This document shows positions 25,169-32,940 of a DNA stretch of 64,000 nucleotides, piece after piece. Both the position numbers and the translations under genes were made by a program. The notes under the pieces were generated by a model that was not told the DNA's origin, did no database searches, and saw only the letters and a program-made list of their open reading frames with translations. Numbering within the stretch: position 1 is the first letter of the stretch; every line of letters begins with the position of its first letter. Source of the DNA: a virus; the IMG/VR virus record IMGVR_UViG_3300027833_001604, positions 45,014 to 109,013 of that record; one strand, given 5' to 3'.

Positions 25169-26423
25169 TTTTTATTCTCTCAAACTCAGGAGCAACACTC
25201 ATTACATCATGTCCACGAAAGATATCGTAGTTGTTTGTTATTTCAATATACTGTTTCATTATAGCTGGATTGTATACATGATCTGAATCTTTACCAAAGT
25301 TTACCATTTCCATTAAAGGTTCTTCATAGTCTTCAAAATGTGGACTATTCTTAATCTCTTCCAAAAATTCTAACACTTGTGCTTCTTGTTCATCACGTAA
25401 CCACTGTGGGCTATGTGCCATGCTATAGTATTGTGGTTCAACTAATTGGTTGGTGCTCATGCCAATTCCCTTGTCATTCATGCATTGGTATTCATGCATG
25501 TATCTCCAAAAGTCTACAATATGTAATGCATTGTGTATTTGGTTTACTGTTGTTACTCGAACTTTAATACGTTTACCAGCTTTAGTATTACTAAACTTAA
25601 CTAGCTTATCAAAGTTCTTCCAAACAGAAGCCCACTTGGAAGGCGGACGCAAATAATCATTCATGTCACCCATGCCTTCCAAGGAGCAGTTTACAATCAC
25701 TTTTTCGAACTTCCCTAATTGTTCTAACCAACGATCTTGCATGTTAGTGATATTGGTATAGAAACTAAGTTCGATGTGATCAGCGTGTCCGGTTTCTACG
25801 GCCATATTTAAGAGTTTAAACATGTCGGGAGCCACAGTTGGCTCGCCACCGATTAGTTTTATTTTACGAGCTTTCCCTATCATTTCCTCAAAGCTCGCCC
25901 AGTCTATTCCAGGTTGAAGAAGAGCCTGCTTCTTGTCTGCAATGTTGGCATGCCAGTCGGGATGGTTCGCTCCGAGTCCGCTTTGCACCATTGTCGCACG
26001 TTCCACACTCACTAAGTGAGATGCTTCTTTATTGCACATTTGGCACTGTAAGTTGCACAAATTGCCAAGCCTGAAATCAAATTGTAAAGGTTGTTCAACC
26101 TCCCAATCATTAACGGAAGCGTCAGCAACCACTTCGTCAATTACGTCTTCCCACACTTCGTTTTCCCATTGTCTGCTGCTGACAATGTTATTGCGTTCCA
26201 AATGTAAACATTCACTACATTCAGGTAACCATTCACCGTTGGTCATGCGTTTACGAACATCTTTAATGTAATCGTGATTCCATGTTCCATCGATGCCTAG
26301 TTCTTCTTGGTTAACTAGTTCTGTGGGTTCTTTGGCCATGCAACATAACCTATATCGTCCGCCATTATAAGTGCTATATTGGACAAATGGTAATGCACAG
26401 AAGCCGTTTTCTTTATTTTCCAT
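25149..26423 (-). CDS. Twitch-domain radical SAM protein
   Basis: Twitch cysteines C9, C27/C28 (YRLCC) and C69/C72 (ECSEC), then GNLCNLQCQMC (C123, C127, C130) and KIKLIGGEPTVAP. The length is 424 aa, and the start overlaps the stop of the nucleosidase gene by one base. The base composition in 25,700-26,150 is slightly more GC-rich than the flanks. Confidence 0.9.
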   Translation of the reverse strand: MENKENGFCALPFVQYSTYNGGRYRLCCMAKEPTELVNQEELGIDGTWNHDYIKDVRKRMTNGEWLPECSECLHLERNNIVSSRQWENEVWEDVIDEVVADASVNDWEVEQPLQFDFRLGNLCNLQCQMCNKEASHLVSVERATMVQSGLGANHPDWHANIADKKQALLQPGIDWASFEEMIGKARKIKLIGGEPTVAPDMFKLLNMAVETGHADHIELSFYTNITNMQDRWLEQLGKFEKVIVNCSLEGMGDMNDYLRPPSKWASVWKNFDKLVKFSNTKAGKRIKVRVTTVNQIHNALHIVDFWRYMHEYQCMNDKGIGMSTNQLVEPQYYSMAHSPQWLRDEQEAQVLEFLEEIKNSPHFEDYEEPLMEMVNFGKDSDHVYNPAIMKQYIEITNNYDIFRGHDVMSVAPEFERIKNDTKAD

Positions 26424-26974
26424 TAACCTTCTTTAAGTAAATCTAATAATAGTTCAGCACCCGCGGCTTGATTTTCTGCCCAATGATCGGCTGCATCTTC
26501 GTCTGCCATGTCGGTGACATACTTAATTATTGTTGTTGGACAATTAAACATTTTGCCTACTTTAGCAATAGCGTAACCTTCCATGTCAACTAAATGACTT
26601 TTTAGTTCAGGTGCTTTTGTTACAAAGTTATCACCTGAACTTAGAATACACTTGCTGTCTGGGTTTAATGTAATGTCGCCTGCTATTTCTGTAGTTTCAA
26701 ATGGTGTCAACCCTAATGCTGTCATTGGTCTGCAATCCATATCACGTTGTCTTACTGCGCCAACTTCTAATAGTTTGCCTACAAGTGTATGTTCAAATGC
26801 ACCAGCAGTTCCATAATTGATTATACGTTCGCAATCTTTTTGATTTGCAGCCAACGTTGCTGTTACGGTTGCGTTAATTTTTCCAACACCTGTATACCAT
26901 ACTTTAAATTTACTATTATCTAAATCTTCTATATTTGGTAATTCGCTTCTTAGTGCTACTAATATGTATATCAT
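26423..26974 (-). CDS. 5'-methylthioadenosine/S-adenosylhomocysteine-type nucleosidase
   Basis: The MTAN order is present: ALRSEL (general acid Glu region), TGVGKINATVTA, NYGTAGAFE, VDMEGYAIAKV (ribose-binding M-E) and YVTDMADEDA (catalytic Asp). At 183 aa it is shorter than E. coli MTAN (232), with a compact C-terminus. These enzymes cleave MTA, SAH and also 5'-deoxyadenosine, the inhibitory by-product of radical SAM catalysis. It sits between two radical SAM genes with 1-bp and 4-bp overlaps, so removal of 5'-deoxyadenosine is the most economical role. Confidence 0.8.
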   Translation of the reverse strand: MIYILVALRSELPNIEDLDNSKFKVWYTGVGKINATVTATLAANQKDCERIINYGTAGAFEHTLVGKLLEVGAVRQRDMDCRPMTALGLTPFETTEIAGDITLNPDSKCILSSGDNFVTKAPELKSHLVDMEGYAIAKVGKMFNCPTTIIKYVTDMADEDAADHWAENQAAGAELLLDLLKEG

Positions 26975-28404
26975 TTTTTATCCTCTGTTGGTTCATCCAT
27001 TAAGTAAGCCATTTCAGGGAATGTCTTGCGGAAGTCTGTGCCACGCATCTCATCTAGCTTAGTTAAATATTCTCTAAATTCTGGTAGGCGTTGACTCCAG
27101 TCTTCGCTACGTGCAAAACTAATCATACCACGTAAACGCTTGATTCCGTAACTTGCATTTAGCCATTGTTCTTTAGTTACTTTACCTTTGTGCCAACTAG
27201 GAACACCTAGTTCCCAATTATCACTCCACCATTCAATAAATTCTTCATACTTGGCTTCTGTCTTGTCTAAGAACTCGTCTGGTAATACTTTAACATTTAA
27301 GTGTCCTGGCCAGTATACAAAGTGATAGTTAATACCACCTGCACCAAATGGCCACATGTTTGTTTTCTTTAAATTACTAGTAAGTTTCCATTTAAGGAAG
27401 TCTGGAATATAATGAATGTTTAGTGCATTTACGGCACACGCAATTGTAATTTCTACGTTGTTAGATGTTTTAGTATCTAAGCGTTCAAACATTGCTAACT
27501 GATGTTCCCATTCACTTGGGTAACGAATATAATCATTCATCTCACCAATGCTGTCGATACTGTAATGGAAACGCACTTTCTTATAATGTGACCATAACTC
27601 TAACAAACGATCAGGAAGTTCTACACCGTTGGAATTATAACGCACTTCCATTTGATCTGCATATCCCATTTCAATAACTTTTTCTAGGATCTCGTAATGT
27701 TCTTCAATAACTGTAGACTCACCACCTGCAAAGTATAGTTGACGCATGTATGGAATTTGTGCATAAAACTGATCCCAAAACTCTGGATTGTTCTTGTGCC
27801 AATTATAACTTGCTCCAAACGTTTTGCCTTTTTCTTCCCAAACCATAGTCTGCTTTAGACTTTCGTTTGTAATTTGTGGATATAATTTATTCCAGTCTTT
27901 TACCCAACCTGAGGAGTCATGTGGACTACACATAACGCACCCCAACTGACATTTCGTCCCCATACGGATATCAATATACCTAAGTTTAGAGTCAGTGCTT
28001 CCATCTTCGTATGTTTCCTTTACTAGTTCATCTACATCAATACCATTGTTCATCCAGTATTGTGTTTCCCATTGACGTTTTGATCTGTGTCCAGCTGCTT
28101 CTTCTTTAAAGCATTTTAAACAACTTGCGGGCTTCTCACCATCAAGCATCATCTTACGAACACTTCGCATGTATGTGTTGTTCCATGCTGTTGACAAATC
28201 GGTTGTGTTTAGGTTAGCTGGCTTGCCGTCTTCTGTTTTAACAATGCCTACTCGTCCGCCATGCACTTTGTCATTTGTGGCTCCTACACTACTAGCATTT
28301 GCAGTGCAACATACTCGCATACTTCCGTCTGGTCGTGTGCTTAGGTGTATCCAAGGTAGTATGCAAAATGTATCTGATGGGGTTGGTAAATCGTGTTCTG
28401 CCAT
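26971..28404 (-). CDS. Twitch-domain radical SAM protein, longest member
   Basis: Twitch cysteines C14, C32/C33 (MRVCC) and C95/C98 (ASCLKC), then GTKCQLGCVMC (C152, C156, C159) and LYFAGGESTVIEE, where Ser replaces the Pro of GGEP. It is 477 aa long because of insertions after the CC pair and in the barrel. It is closest in layout to the protein at 8617 (the same FCILPWIH and WNNTYMRSVR style). It overlaps the nucleosidase start by 4 bp. Confidence 0.9.
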   Translation of the reverse strand: MAEHDLPTPSDTFCILPWIHLSTRPDGSMRVCCTANASSVGATNDKVHGGRVGIVKTEDGKPANLNTTDLSTAWNNTYMRSVRKMMLDGEKPASCLKCFKEEAAGHRSKRQWETQYWMNNGIDVDELVKETYEDGSTDSKLRYIDIRMGTKCQLGCVMCSPHDSSGWVKDWNKLYPQITNESLKQTMVWEEKGKTFGASYNWHKNNPEFWDQFYAQIPYMRQLYFAGGESTVIEEHYEILEKVIEMGYADQMEVRYNSNGVELPDRLLELWSHYKKVRFHYSIDSIGEMNDYIRYPSEWEHQLAMFERLDTKTSNNVEITIACAVNALNIHYIPDFLKWKLTSNLKKTNMWPFGAGGINYHFVYWPGHLNVKVLPDEFLDKTEAKYEEFIEWWSDNWELGVPSWHKGKVTKEQWLNASYGIKRLRGMISFARSEDWSQRLPEFREYLTKLDEMRGTDFRKTFPEMAYLMDEPTEDKK

Positions 28405-28413
28405 GTTGTTCCT

Positions 28414-29118
28414 TTAAATTTTATAAACTGCTTTATTGTTACCTGTATTTATTAACTCCCAGGTGTCCTCTGTTGCTGTTCCTGTTATCTGTAAGCATGG
28501 TCTTTTGGTCCAACTACCGTTCCATGTAACGTGTGGTAGTGTGCTCCATTCCCATGCAAATATTGTTCCTGCTTTCCACTGTGTATACACAAGGTTTCCA
28601 AACTGAAATATCTGTCCTGGTTCCCAATCTTCTAATGTAATTAAAAAACGTATCTTATCAGGATGTTGATACTTAAACTCTGGGTTATCAATAACTCTAT
28701 CCTTACGTGGATTGCCTGGTAAGTTATCAATGTGCCACATAAGTTGATCGTTTGGATATTGATCATTAAATTTACATGTTAGTTTCTCATCTGTATTGAA
28801 ACACAACATGTCTGTAATCTTTGTAAACTGTGGAAACTCTCCTGGAAACTTATCGTAATTAACTTTACGAAACATAGTTGCTTCGGGCTTTCCATCTGGA
28901 TTGTCTGCATCTTCTACTGTGTGATCTTCGCTTTTGACATTAGCCGCATGCTCATATCGTTGTTCGTTATAGTTTTGATTTGTAACACCTTTGCTACGTG
29001 CATGTTCTACTTCTGCTTTCCAGTCACCCTGTAACACTCCTACAATCTTAACGTATTCACCTTCTTTGTCCTCTTTGAATTTATCAAAGTGCCAAGGTTG
29101 CTTAAAGGGTGAGGGCAT
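28414..29118 (-). CDS. 2OG-Fe(II) oxygenase-like protein
   Basis: The core has LMWHIDNLPG (H129, D131), STLPHVTWNG (H196) and KRPCLQITG with R206 ten residues after the distal His, the triad plus 2OG anchor. RFLITLEDWEPGQIFQFGN is the typical strand and turn between them. The N-terminal 100 residues are not recognised. The start is one base from the stop of the sulfotransferase-like gene, so the two are co-translated. Confidence 0.8.
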   Translation of the reverse strand: MPSPFKQPWHFDKFKEDKEGEYVKIVGVLQGDWKAEVEHARSKGVTNQNYNEQRYEHAANVKSEDHTVEDADNPDGKPEATMFRKVNYDKFPGEFPQFTKITDMLCFNTDEKLTCKFNDQYPNDQLMWHIDNLPGNPRKDRVIDNPEFKYQHPDKIRFLITLEDWEPGQIFQFGNLVYTQWKAGTIFAWEWSTLPHVTWNGSWTKRPCLQITGTATEDTWELINTGNNKAVYKI

Positions 29119-29778
29119 TTAGTTCTCCGGGATTTTACAAGTTGCGATGTAGACATCGTTCCAATTGTTGTCCATGTATTTAGCCTCTGATTTATCAAAG
29201 CCTTTTATATCTTTAAATGTAGTTTCTGGATTATACAGTTGCCATTGCATATCTTTACGCATTGCAAAGTCTGTTATCTTTGCATTTTCGTTCCAAATAT
29301 GTTTACGCATGTTATTATAGTCTGTGTAGCCTGGACGATAGTCTGGATAATGTCCTTCACTAAAGTCCATTACTTCACTCCACCATGCAAAGCTCTTTTG
29401 ATTTTCTCTATAACACAACACAATATAATCACCCGGAAAGTGATTATACAAATAGTCTAAGTTGAAGTGTCTTGCAAAGAAGTGACTTTTAATTACACGT
29501 GGGCCTTTACCAGAGAATACATTATCAATATCGTCTTGTAGTTTGTGAGGTTCAACAAAATTGAAGTCTACCCAGTCTTCGCCACAACCCATACCAGGAC
29601 CCCAATAGCTACCACGGTGGCCATTGTTTGTGTCTGTTGGGTTTCTGGGTCTATGGTATTGTGTTCTGTCAGGTGTCTCGTCTGTAGTGTCTGCTCCTAC
29701 AACTTTACGAAGTTGAAGATCTATTCCACTCCATTTACTACCTGGAACTCCTGCAAACCATATATTTGTATTATTCAT
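29119..29778 (-). CDS. Sulfotransferase-like protein
   Basis: An N-terminal IWFAGVPGSKWSGI resembles the 5'-phosphosulfate loop, and VIKSHFFARH, then LYNHFPGDYIVLCYRENQ, resembles the 3'-phosphate binding strand and helix of PAPS-dependent sulfotransferases. The 219 residues are short but cover both motifs. If active it would move sulfate from PAPS to a hydroxyl or amine of the cluster product. A CysC-like kinase at 60016 could make PAPS. It is the most upstream gene of the cassette, after a terminator-like hairpin. Confidence 0.6.
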   Translation of the reverse strand: MNNTNIWFAGVPGSKWSGIDLQLRKVVGADTTDETPDRTQYHRPRNPTDTNNGHRGSYWGPGMGCGEDWVDFNFVEPHKLQDDIDNVFSGKGPRVIKSHFFARHFNLDYLYNHFPGDYIVLCYRENQKSFAWWSEVMDFSEGHYPDYRPGYTDYNNMRKHIWNENAKITDFAMRKDMQWQLYNPETTFKDIKGFDKSEAKYMDNNWNDVYIATCKIPEN

Positions 29779-29796
29779 TATGCACCTTCCAATCTA

Positions 29797-29821
29797 GGAA
29801 AAGAGGACCTAAGCCCTCTTT
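29797..29821 (-). terminator. Terminator-like hairpin between the small-gene block and the cassette
   Basis: Read on the - strand, AAGAGG, an 8-nt loop and CCTCTT are followed by TTCC (stem at 29801-29806 and 29815-29820). The T-run is short, so read-through is likely. No clear promoter follows it, so the cassette may depend on this read-through. Confidence 0.5.
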
Positions 29822-29823
29822 GT

Positions 29824-30138
29824 CTATTTAAAATACTTTCCTAGAAATCCGCCTACGCCATTTAATACATCTGACTTAACTCGTTCAAAATCAATCTTAA
29901 CTTGAATATCTTTAATGTCGTCTTGCATAATATGATTAACGACATCTTGTCCTGATTTTTCAATTCTTGCAAGATCTTCTTTTGTCATAGTTAACTGTTT
30001 ACCATCAACTAAATCAATGATGATTTCCAGTATGTATTCCGCTGGCACATGATCTAGTGAAACCTGATCGAATATTATGTCAAACGATCTATCTTTACGC
30101 TCTATTGGCATCCCACTAATCCTCTTATAAAATGACAT
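29824..30138 (-). CDS. Conserved-looking small phage protein (104 aa)
   Basis: Not assigned. The central region is beta-rich and acidic (FDIIFDQVSLDHVPAEYILE, IDLVDGKQLTMTKEDLARIE) followed by a helix (QDVVNHIMQDD) and a glycine-rich end (LNGVGGFLGKYFK). It looks like the small proteins that accompany structural or baseplate genes in T4-like marine phages, but I cannot name it. It is followed by the terminator-like hairpin at 29797. Confidence 0.7.
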   Translation of the reverse strand: MSFYKRISGMPIERKDRSFDIIFDQVSLDHVPAEYILEIIIDLVDGKQLTMTKEDLARIEKSGQDVVNHIMQDDIKDIQVKIDFERVKSDVLNGVGGFLGKYFK

Positions 30139-30166
30139 TACTTAGTGGTATTTACCACGTTTTGGT

Positions 30167-30769
30167 TTATTCAGCAGTTACTTTAGCTGGTCTTCCACGT
30201 TTTGGTTTTAGTGAAGGATCTAAATCATATGCTTGTGCTTTTAAAGTTTCTGCTTCAGCTAAAAACCCTTCAGCTTGTGCTAGCATATTCTTTGCAAGAT
30301 CTCCATCTGCCATAACAGGTGCATCTGCTTGAGCACCCATTGGTGGAACATCACCTAAGTCACGTGCTGCTGGTTGGATTTGTGTATTATCAGGTGATAC
30401 AACTGGCTTCCCATCAGTATCTTCTCTAATAATGTCATTCAGTTCTTTTAAGTTAACTGACACACTATTATTAGGAGTCATTGCTACATTCTCTGTTGGG
30501 TGCTTATTTAAACGCCCAGCGCCATGTAATGTTTGTAACATATTAGTTCCATCAGTAAAGACGGTTCTTTCAGCATACTCATAAAAGTTTGCACTTGATT
30601 GTGCTCCAGGTGCCTCAACTGCTTTCATTAGATCATCATGCATCCAATCTGGACATGCATCTGTATCTACTACTAAGCAATGTGATGGATCATCTGGTAG
30701 TTCACGGAAGACTACAATACACTTTTTCTGTGTATTAATAATCTGCCCTACGTGTTTTATATTTGCCAT
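30167..30769 (-). CDS. Hypothetical protein with AT-hook-like C-terminus (200 aa)
   Basis: The N-terminal ~90 residues form a compact domain (CIVVFRELPDDPSHCLVVDT). The middle (residues ~110-160) is low-complexity and Pro/Ala/Asp-rich. It is followed by an Ala/Glu-rich helix (AKNMLAQAEGFLAEAETLKA). The end KPKRGRPAK is an AT-hook type sequence that binds the minor groove of AT-rich DNA. The family is unknown; similar proteins occur in T4-like marine phages as far as I recall. Confidence 0.75.
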   Translation of the reverse strand: MANIKHVGQIINTQKKCIVVFRELPDDPSHCLVVDTDACPDWMHDDLMKAVEAPGAQSSANFYEYAERTVFTDGTNMLQTLHGAGRLNKHPTENVAMTPNNSVSVNLKELNDIIREDTDGKPVVSPDNTQIQPAARDLGDVPPMGAQADAPVMADGDLAKNMLAQAEGFLAEAETLKAQAYDLDPSLKPKRGRPAKVTAE

Positions 30770-30772
30770 AAT

Positions 30773-30997
30773 TTACTTCTCCTCAGTTGTCTCTTCTACA
30801 ACTTCTTCTGGTGTATTAGCCTTAACAAAGGCTACTAGTTTTTCAAAGCATGCGCCAACTTGGCTCGCTTCTGCGGCTTTGAATGCCCCTCGCTGTGTCG
30901 CAAGATCGATAATATTGCAGGCTACTACGATATCTGCAATTTGAATTTGTGCTGATACTACTGCATCTTCTACTTTTGGTGTTTCTTTTTTGCTCAT
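30773..30997 (-). CDS. Small helical phage protein (74 aa)
   Basis: It is all helical, with VVSAQIQIADIVVACNIIDL and an acidic Glu/Thr tail. A strong CGAGGAGAATAAC site precedes the ATG. The gene is 3 bp from the next one, so they are an operon. Not recognised beyond a likeness to small proteins of marine myoviruses. Confidence 0.75.
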   Translation of the reverse strand: MSKKETPKVEDAVVSAQIQIADIVVACNIIDLATQRGAFKAAEASQVGACFEKLVAFVKANTPEEVVEETTEEK

Positions 30998-31046
30998 TTG
31001 TTATTCTCCTCGAGTTAAAAATAATTATATACTATGTTTATTTATC

Positions 31047-31343
31047 CTACGCTGATGCGAGTTTATTTAACATAAGTTTTTTCTCAAATTTATCTAAGTC
31101 TTTTAATGACTCAAACCATATTTGAAATACCATATTGGACTTGTCGACGGGCCTAATATGGTAGAACGCCCTTACTTCTTCTGTTAACCCGTCCCAATCA
31201 ATCGATGTTTTGGGATCGTTAGCAACAAGTAATACCCTGTTACGCATCATGTTAACGATGATGTCAGTGTCTGATAAAAGTTGTAAATCACTTTCACTTA
31301 GACTACCACTGTTCTTTATTAACTTTAAGTTACTACTGTTCAT
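31047..31343 (-). CDS. Hypothetical protein (98 aa)
   Basis: The start at 31343 (MNSSNLKLIK) is chosen because it overlaps the 3' end of the VWA gene by 11 bp and has GGAG upstream; a longer frame would lie inside that gene. The protein is alpha/beta, with LQLLSDTDIIVNMMRNRVLL and a C-terminal VFQIWFESLKDLDKFEKKLM. No family recognised. It is co-transcribed with MoxR and VWA. Confidence 0.7.
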   Translation of the reverse strand: MNSSNLKLIKNSGSLSESDLQLLSDTDIIVNMMRNRVLLVANDPKTSIDWDGLTEEVRAFYHIRPVDKSNMVFQIWFESLKDLDKFEKKLMLNKLASA

Positions 31344-32520
31344 AATGTATAGTAACTCCAAATGGTGCTTCAATCTTTCTTTGTTTATCACCGTGAATAA
31401 CATGTAGCACATCACAGTAATCTGGGTTACCCCAACTACCCCAAGGATAGCCGTCTGTAAACATTACCATTTGATCTGGTTCAATTCCTTCTTGTGCCAT
31501 GTAGTTATACACAACTTCAAAGTCTGTTCCACCACCACCTGTGATTTCGTATTCGTTCATTGAACGCCCATCATCACTAGTAAAAGTGTCTGGAGCATAT
31601 ACATTTGTATCAAATTGTGCAATATGAATCTTGTAACTTTGATACTGGTCCATAATGCCTTGCACTTCACTTAAGAAATCACGTAGCATATCTTTACTAA
31701 TACTTCCACTTGTGTCTAAAAATACTGCAATATTTAGTTCTTCGTCTTTGTTCATACCTGGAAAAATAACTTCTCCTGAACGTTTGCTAGGACGCATAAA
31801 TGTAAAGTCACTACGTAGACTACTTTCTAATTGTGTTCTAAGAACATCACGCCAATCCATACGAGGTGAAATAAGTTCACTAATCATACGCTTAACTGAT
31901 TCAGGAACATCAGGTCCAGCACTTTGAGCCGCTTGTATTACAGCCTGTTTAATTTCGTCCTTGAGTGCTTTCTTTTCTTCTTCTGACATTTGAACTTTTT
32001 GATTACCACCTTGTCCACCTTGTCCATCAGCATCATCATTTGAATCGCCAACTTCTAAGTGAACATCCATGCCACCACTTTGTCCAGCACCATCTTCAAT
32101 TAGTTTATCATAAATCTCATAAGAGTTTAGTCCACGGTATTTCCAGTCTAAACACATTTGTCCACCATCAAGTGATTCTTGCTTAATTGGTTCACCAATA
32201 TGATGTTCAACTAGTGTCATGTTAATGTTATAGTCAGCTGCTGCATTGTATACCATTTTGTCACGTTCTCCACGTGCTTCCATATGATCATATACAACAT
32301 GCAATACCTCATGTCCAACTAAAAAGTCAAGTTCTGGATCTGACAAACGATTAATAAAATCTATGTTATATAAAAACCTACGACCATCAGTTGCGGCAGT
32401 AGGAATATAATCACTAGCATCTTCAATTCGTAAACGTGTTGCTAGTTGTCCAAAGAAAGGCTTAGTAAGTAATAGTCTAACACGTGATTGTGTAATACGT
32501 TCTACTGCTGATTTTTGCAT
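31333..32520 (-). CDS. VWA-like protein with HExxH metallopeptidase motif (DUF2201-type)
   Basis: The start at 32520 follows a CGGAG site; the ATG at 32565 lies only 9 nt from the -10 box and would be leaderless. The N-terminal part carries LVGHEVLHVVYDH, an HExxH zinc motif, as in putative metallopeptidases fused to VWA domains. A Gly/Gln-rich linker follows at about residues 150-180. The C-terminal VWA-like part has a MIDAS-type VFLDTSGSIS and later VMFTDGYPWG. Such proteins work with MoxR AAA+ ATPases, here encoded just upstream, probably in metal insertion or complex remodelling. Confidence 0.85.
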   Translation of the reverse strand: MQKSAVERITQSRVRLLLTKPFFGQLATRLRIEDASDYIPTAATDGRRFLYNIDFINRLSDPELDFLVGHEVLHVVYDHMEARGERDKMVYNAAADYNINMTLVEHHIGEPIKQESLDGGQMCLDWKYRGLNSYEIYDKLIEDGAGQSGGMDVHLEVGDSNDDADGQGGQGGNQKVQMSEEEKKALKDEIKQAVIQAAQSAGPDVPESVKRMISELISPRMDWRDVLRTQLESSLRSDFTFMRPSKRSGEVIFPGMNKDEELNIAVFLDTSGSISKDMLRDFLSEVQGIMDQYQSYKIHIAQFDTNVYAPDTFTSDDGRSMNEYEITGGGGTDFEVVYNYMAQEGIEPDQMVMFTDGYPWGSWGNPDYCDVLHVIHGDKQRKIEAPFGVTIHYEQ

Positions 32521-32574
32521 TTCTGTAATCTCCGTAGCTTGTGTTTTTTCAATTGTTTCTAACATTATAGTAGT

Positions 32575-32603
32575 ATTATAGCATTTATGGTTGTTATAGT
32601 CAA
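32575..32603 (-). promoter_or_regulatory. Promoter for the VWA gene
   Basis: On the - strand TTGACT (32598-32603), a 17-nt spacer and TATAAT (32575-32580). The distance to the internal ATG at 32520 gives a leader of about 50 nt with a proper ribosome site. Confidence 0.75.
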
Positions 32604-32610
32604 CCTTTAA

Positions 32611-32940
32611 TTAATGTGAAAGCCTAAAAAGCATAGCTTCTTCTGGGTTTTTAAAGTAAACTGCATGTGAATCATCTGGATTAGCATATTTTTTAATTAT
32701 AAAATCTTGGTGATAACAGTTTGTTCTACACCATCTTGTGGCTTTATCTAACTGGCCTCTAATAGTAATTTCAGTTGCATTTTTGCGCCATTTTATTTTG
32801 TATTCGGATATATCTGCTGGAATGGCGTCTTTAAAATCTAATCCGTATAAACGAATGTTTGTCCTTTCTCGAGGTGAGTAAAGGGAGAGGTCAACTGTCT
32901 CTCCCTCCCTCAGCTTGGGCGTAATGTATGTATTACGCAT
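32611..32940 (-). CDS. Hypothetical protein (109 aa)
   Basis: The start at 32940 (MRNTYITPKL) overlaps the end of the MoxR gene by 8 bp. It is basic and beta-rich: LYSPRERTNIRLYGLDFKD, EITIRGQLDKATRWC and a C-terminal AVYFKNPEEAMLFRL. Not recognised. Its place between MoxR and VWA suggests a link to that pair, but a promoter for VWA lies just after it. Confidence 0.7.
   Translation of the reverse strand: MRNTYITPKLREGETVDLSLYSPRERTNIRLYGLDFKDAIPADISEYKIKWRKNATEITIRGQLDKATRWCRTNCYHQDFIIKKYANPDDSHAVYFKNPEEAMLFRLSH

Noticed and set aside
25700-26150. Slightly GC-richer stretch as sign of recent transfer
   Set aside because: The gene has the same domain layout as its neighbours and the shift is small; it cannot be judged by eye.
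31021-31035. TATAAT on the - strand in front of the 74-aa gene at 30773
   Set aside because: No -35 box at a usable distance was found.
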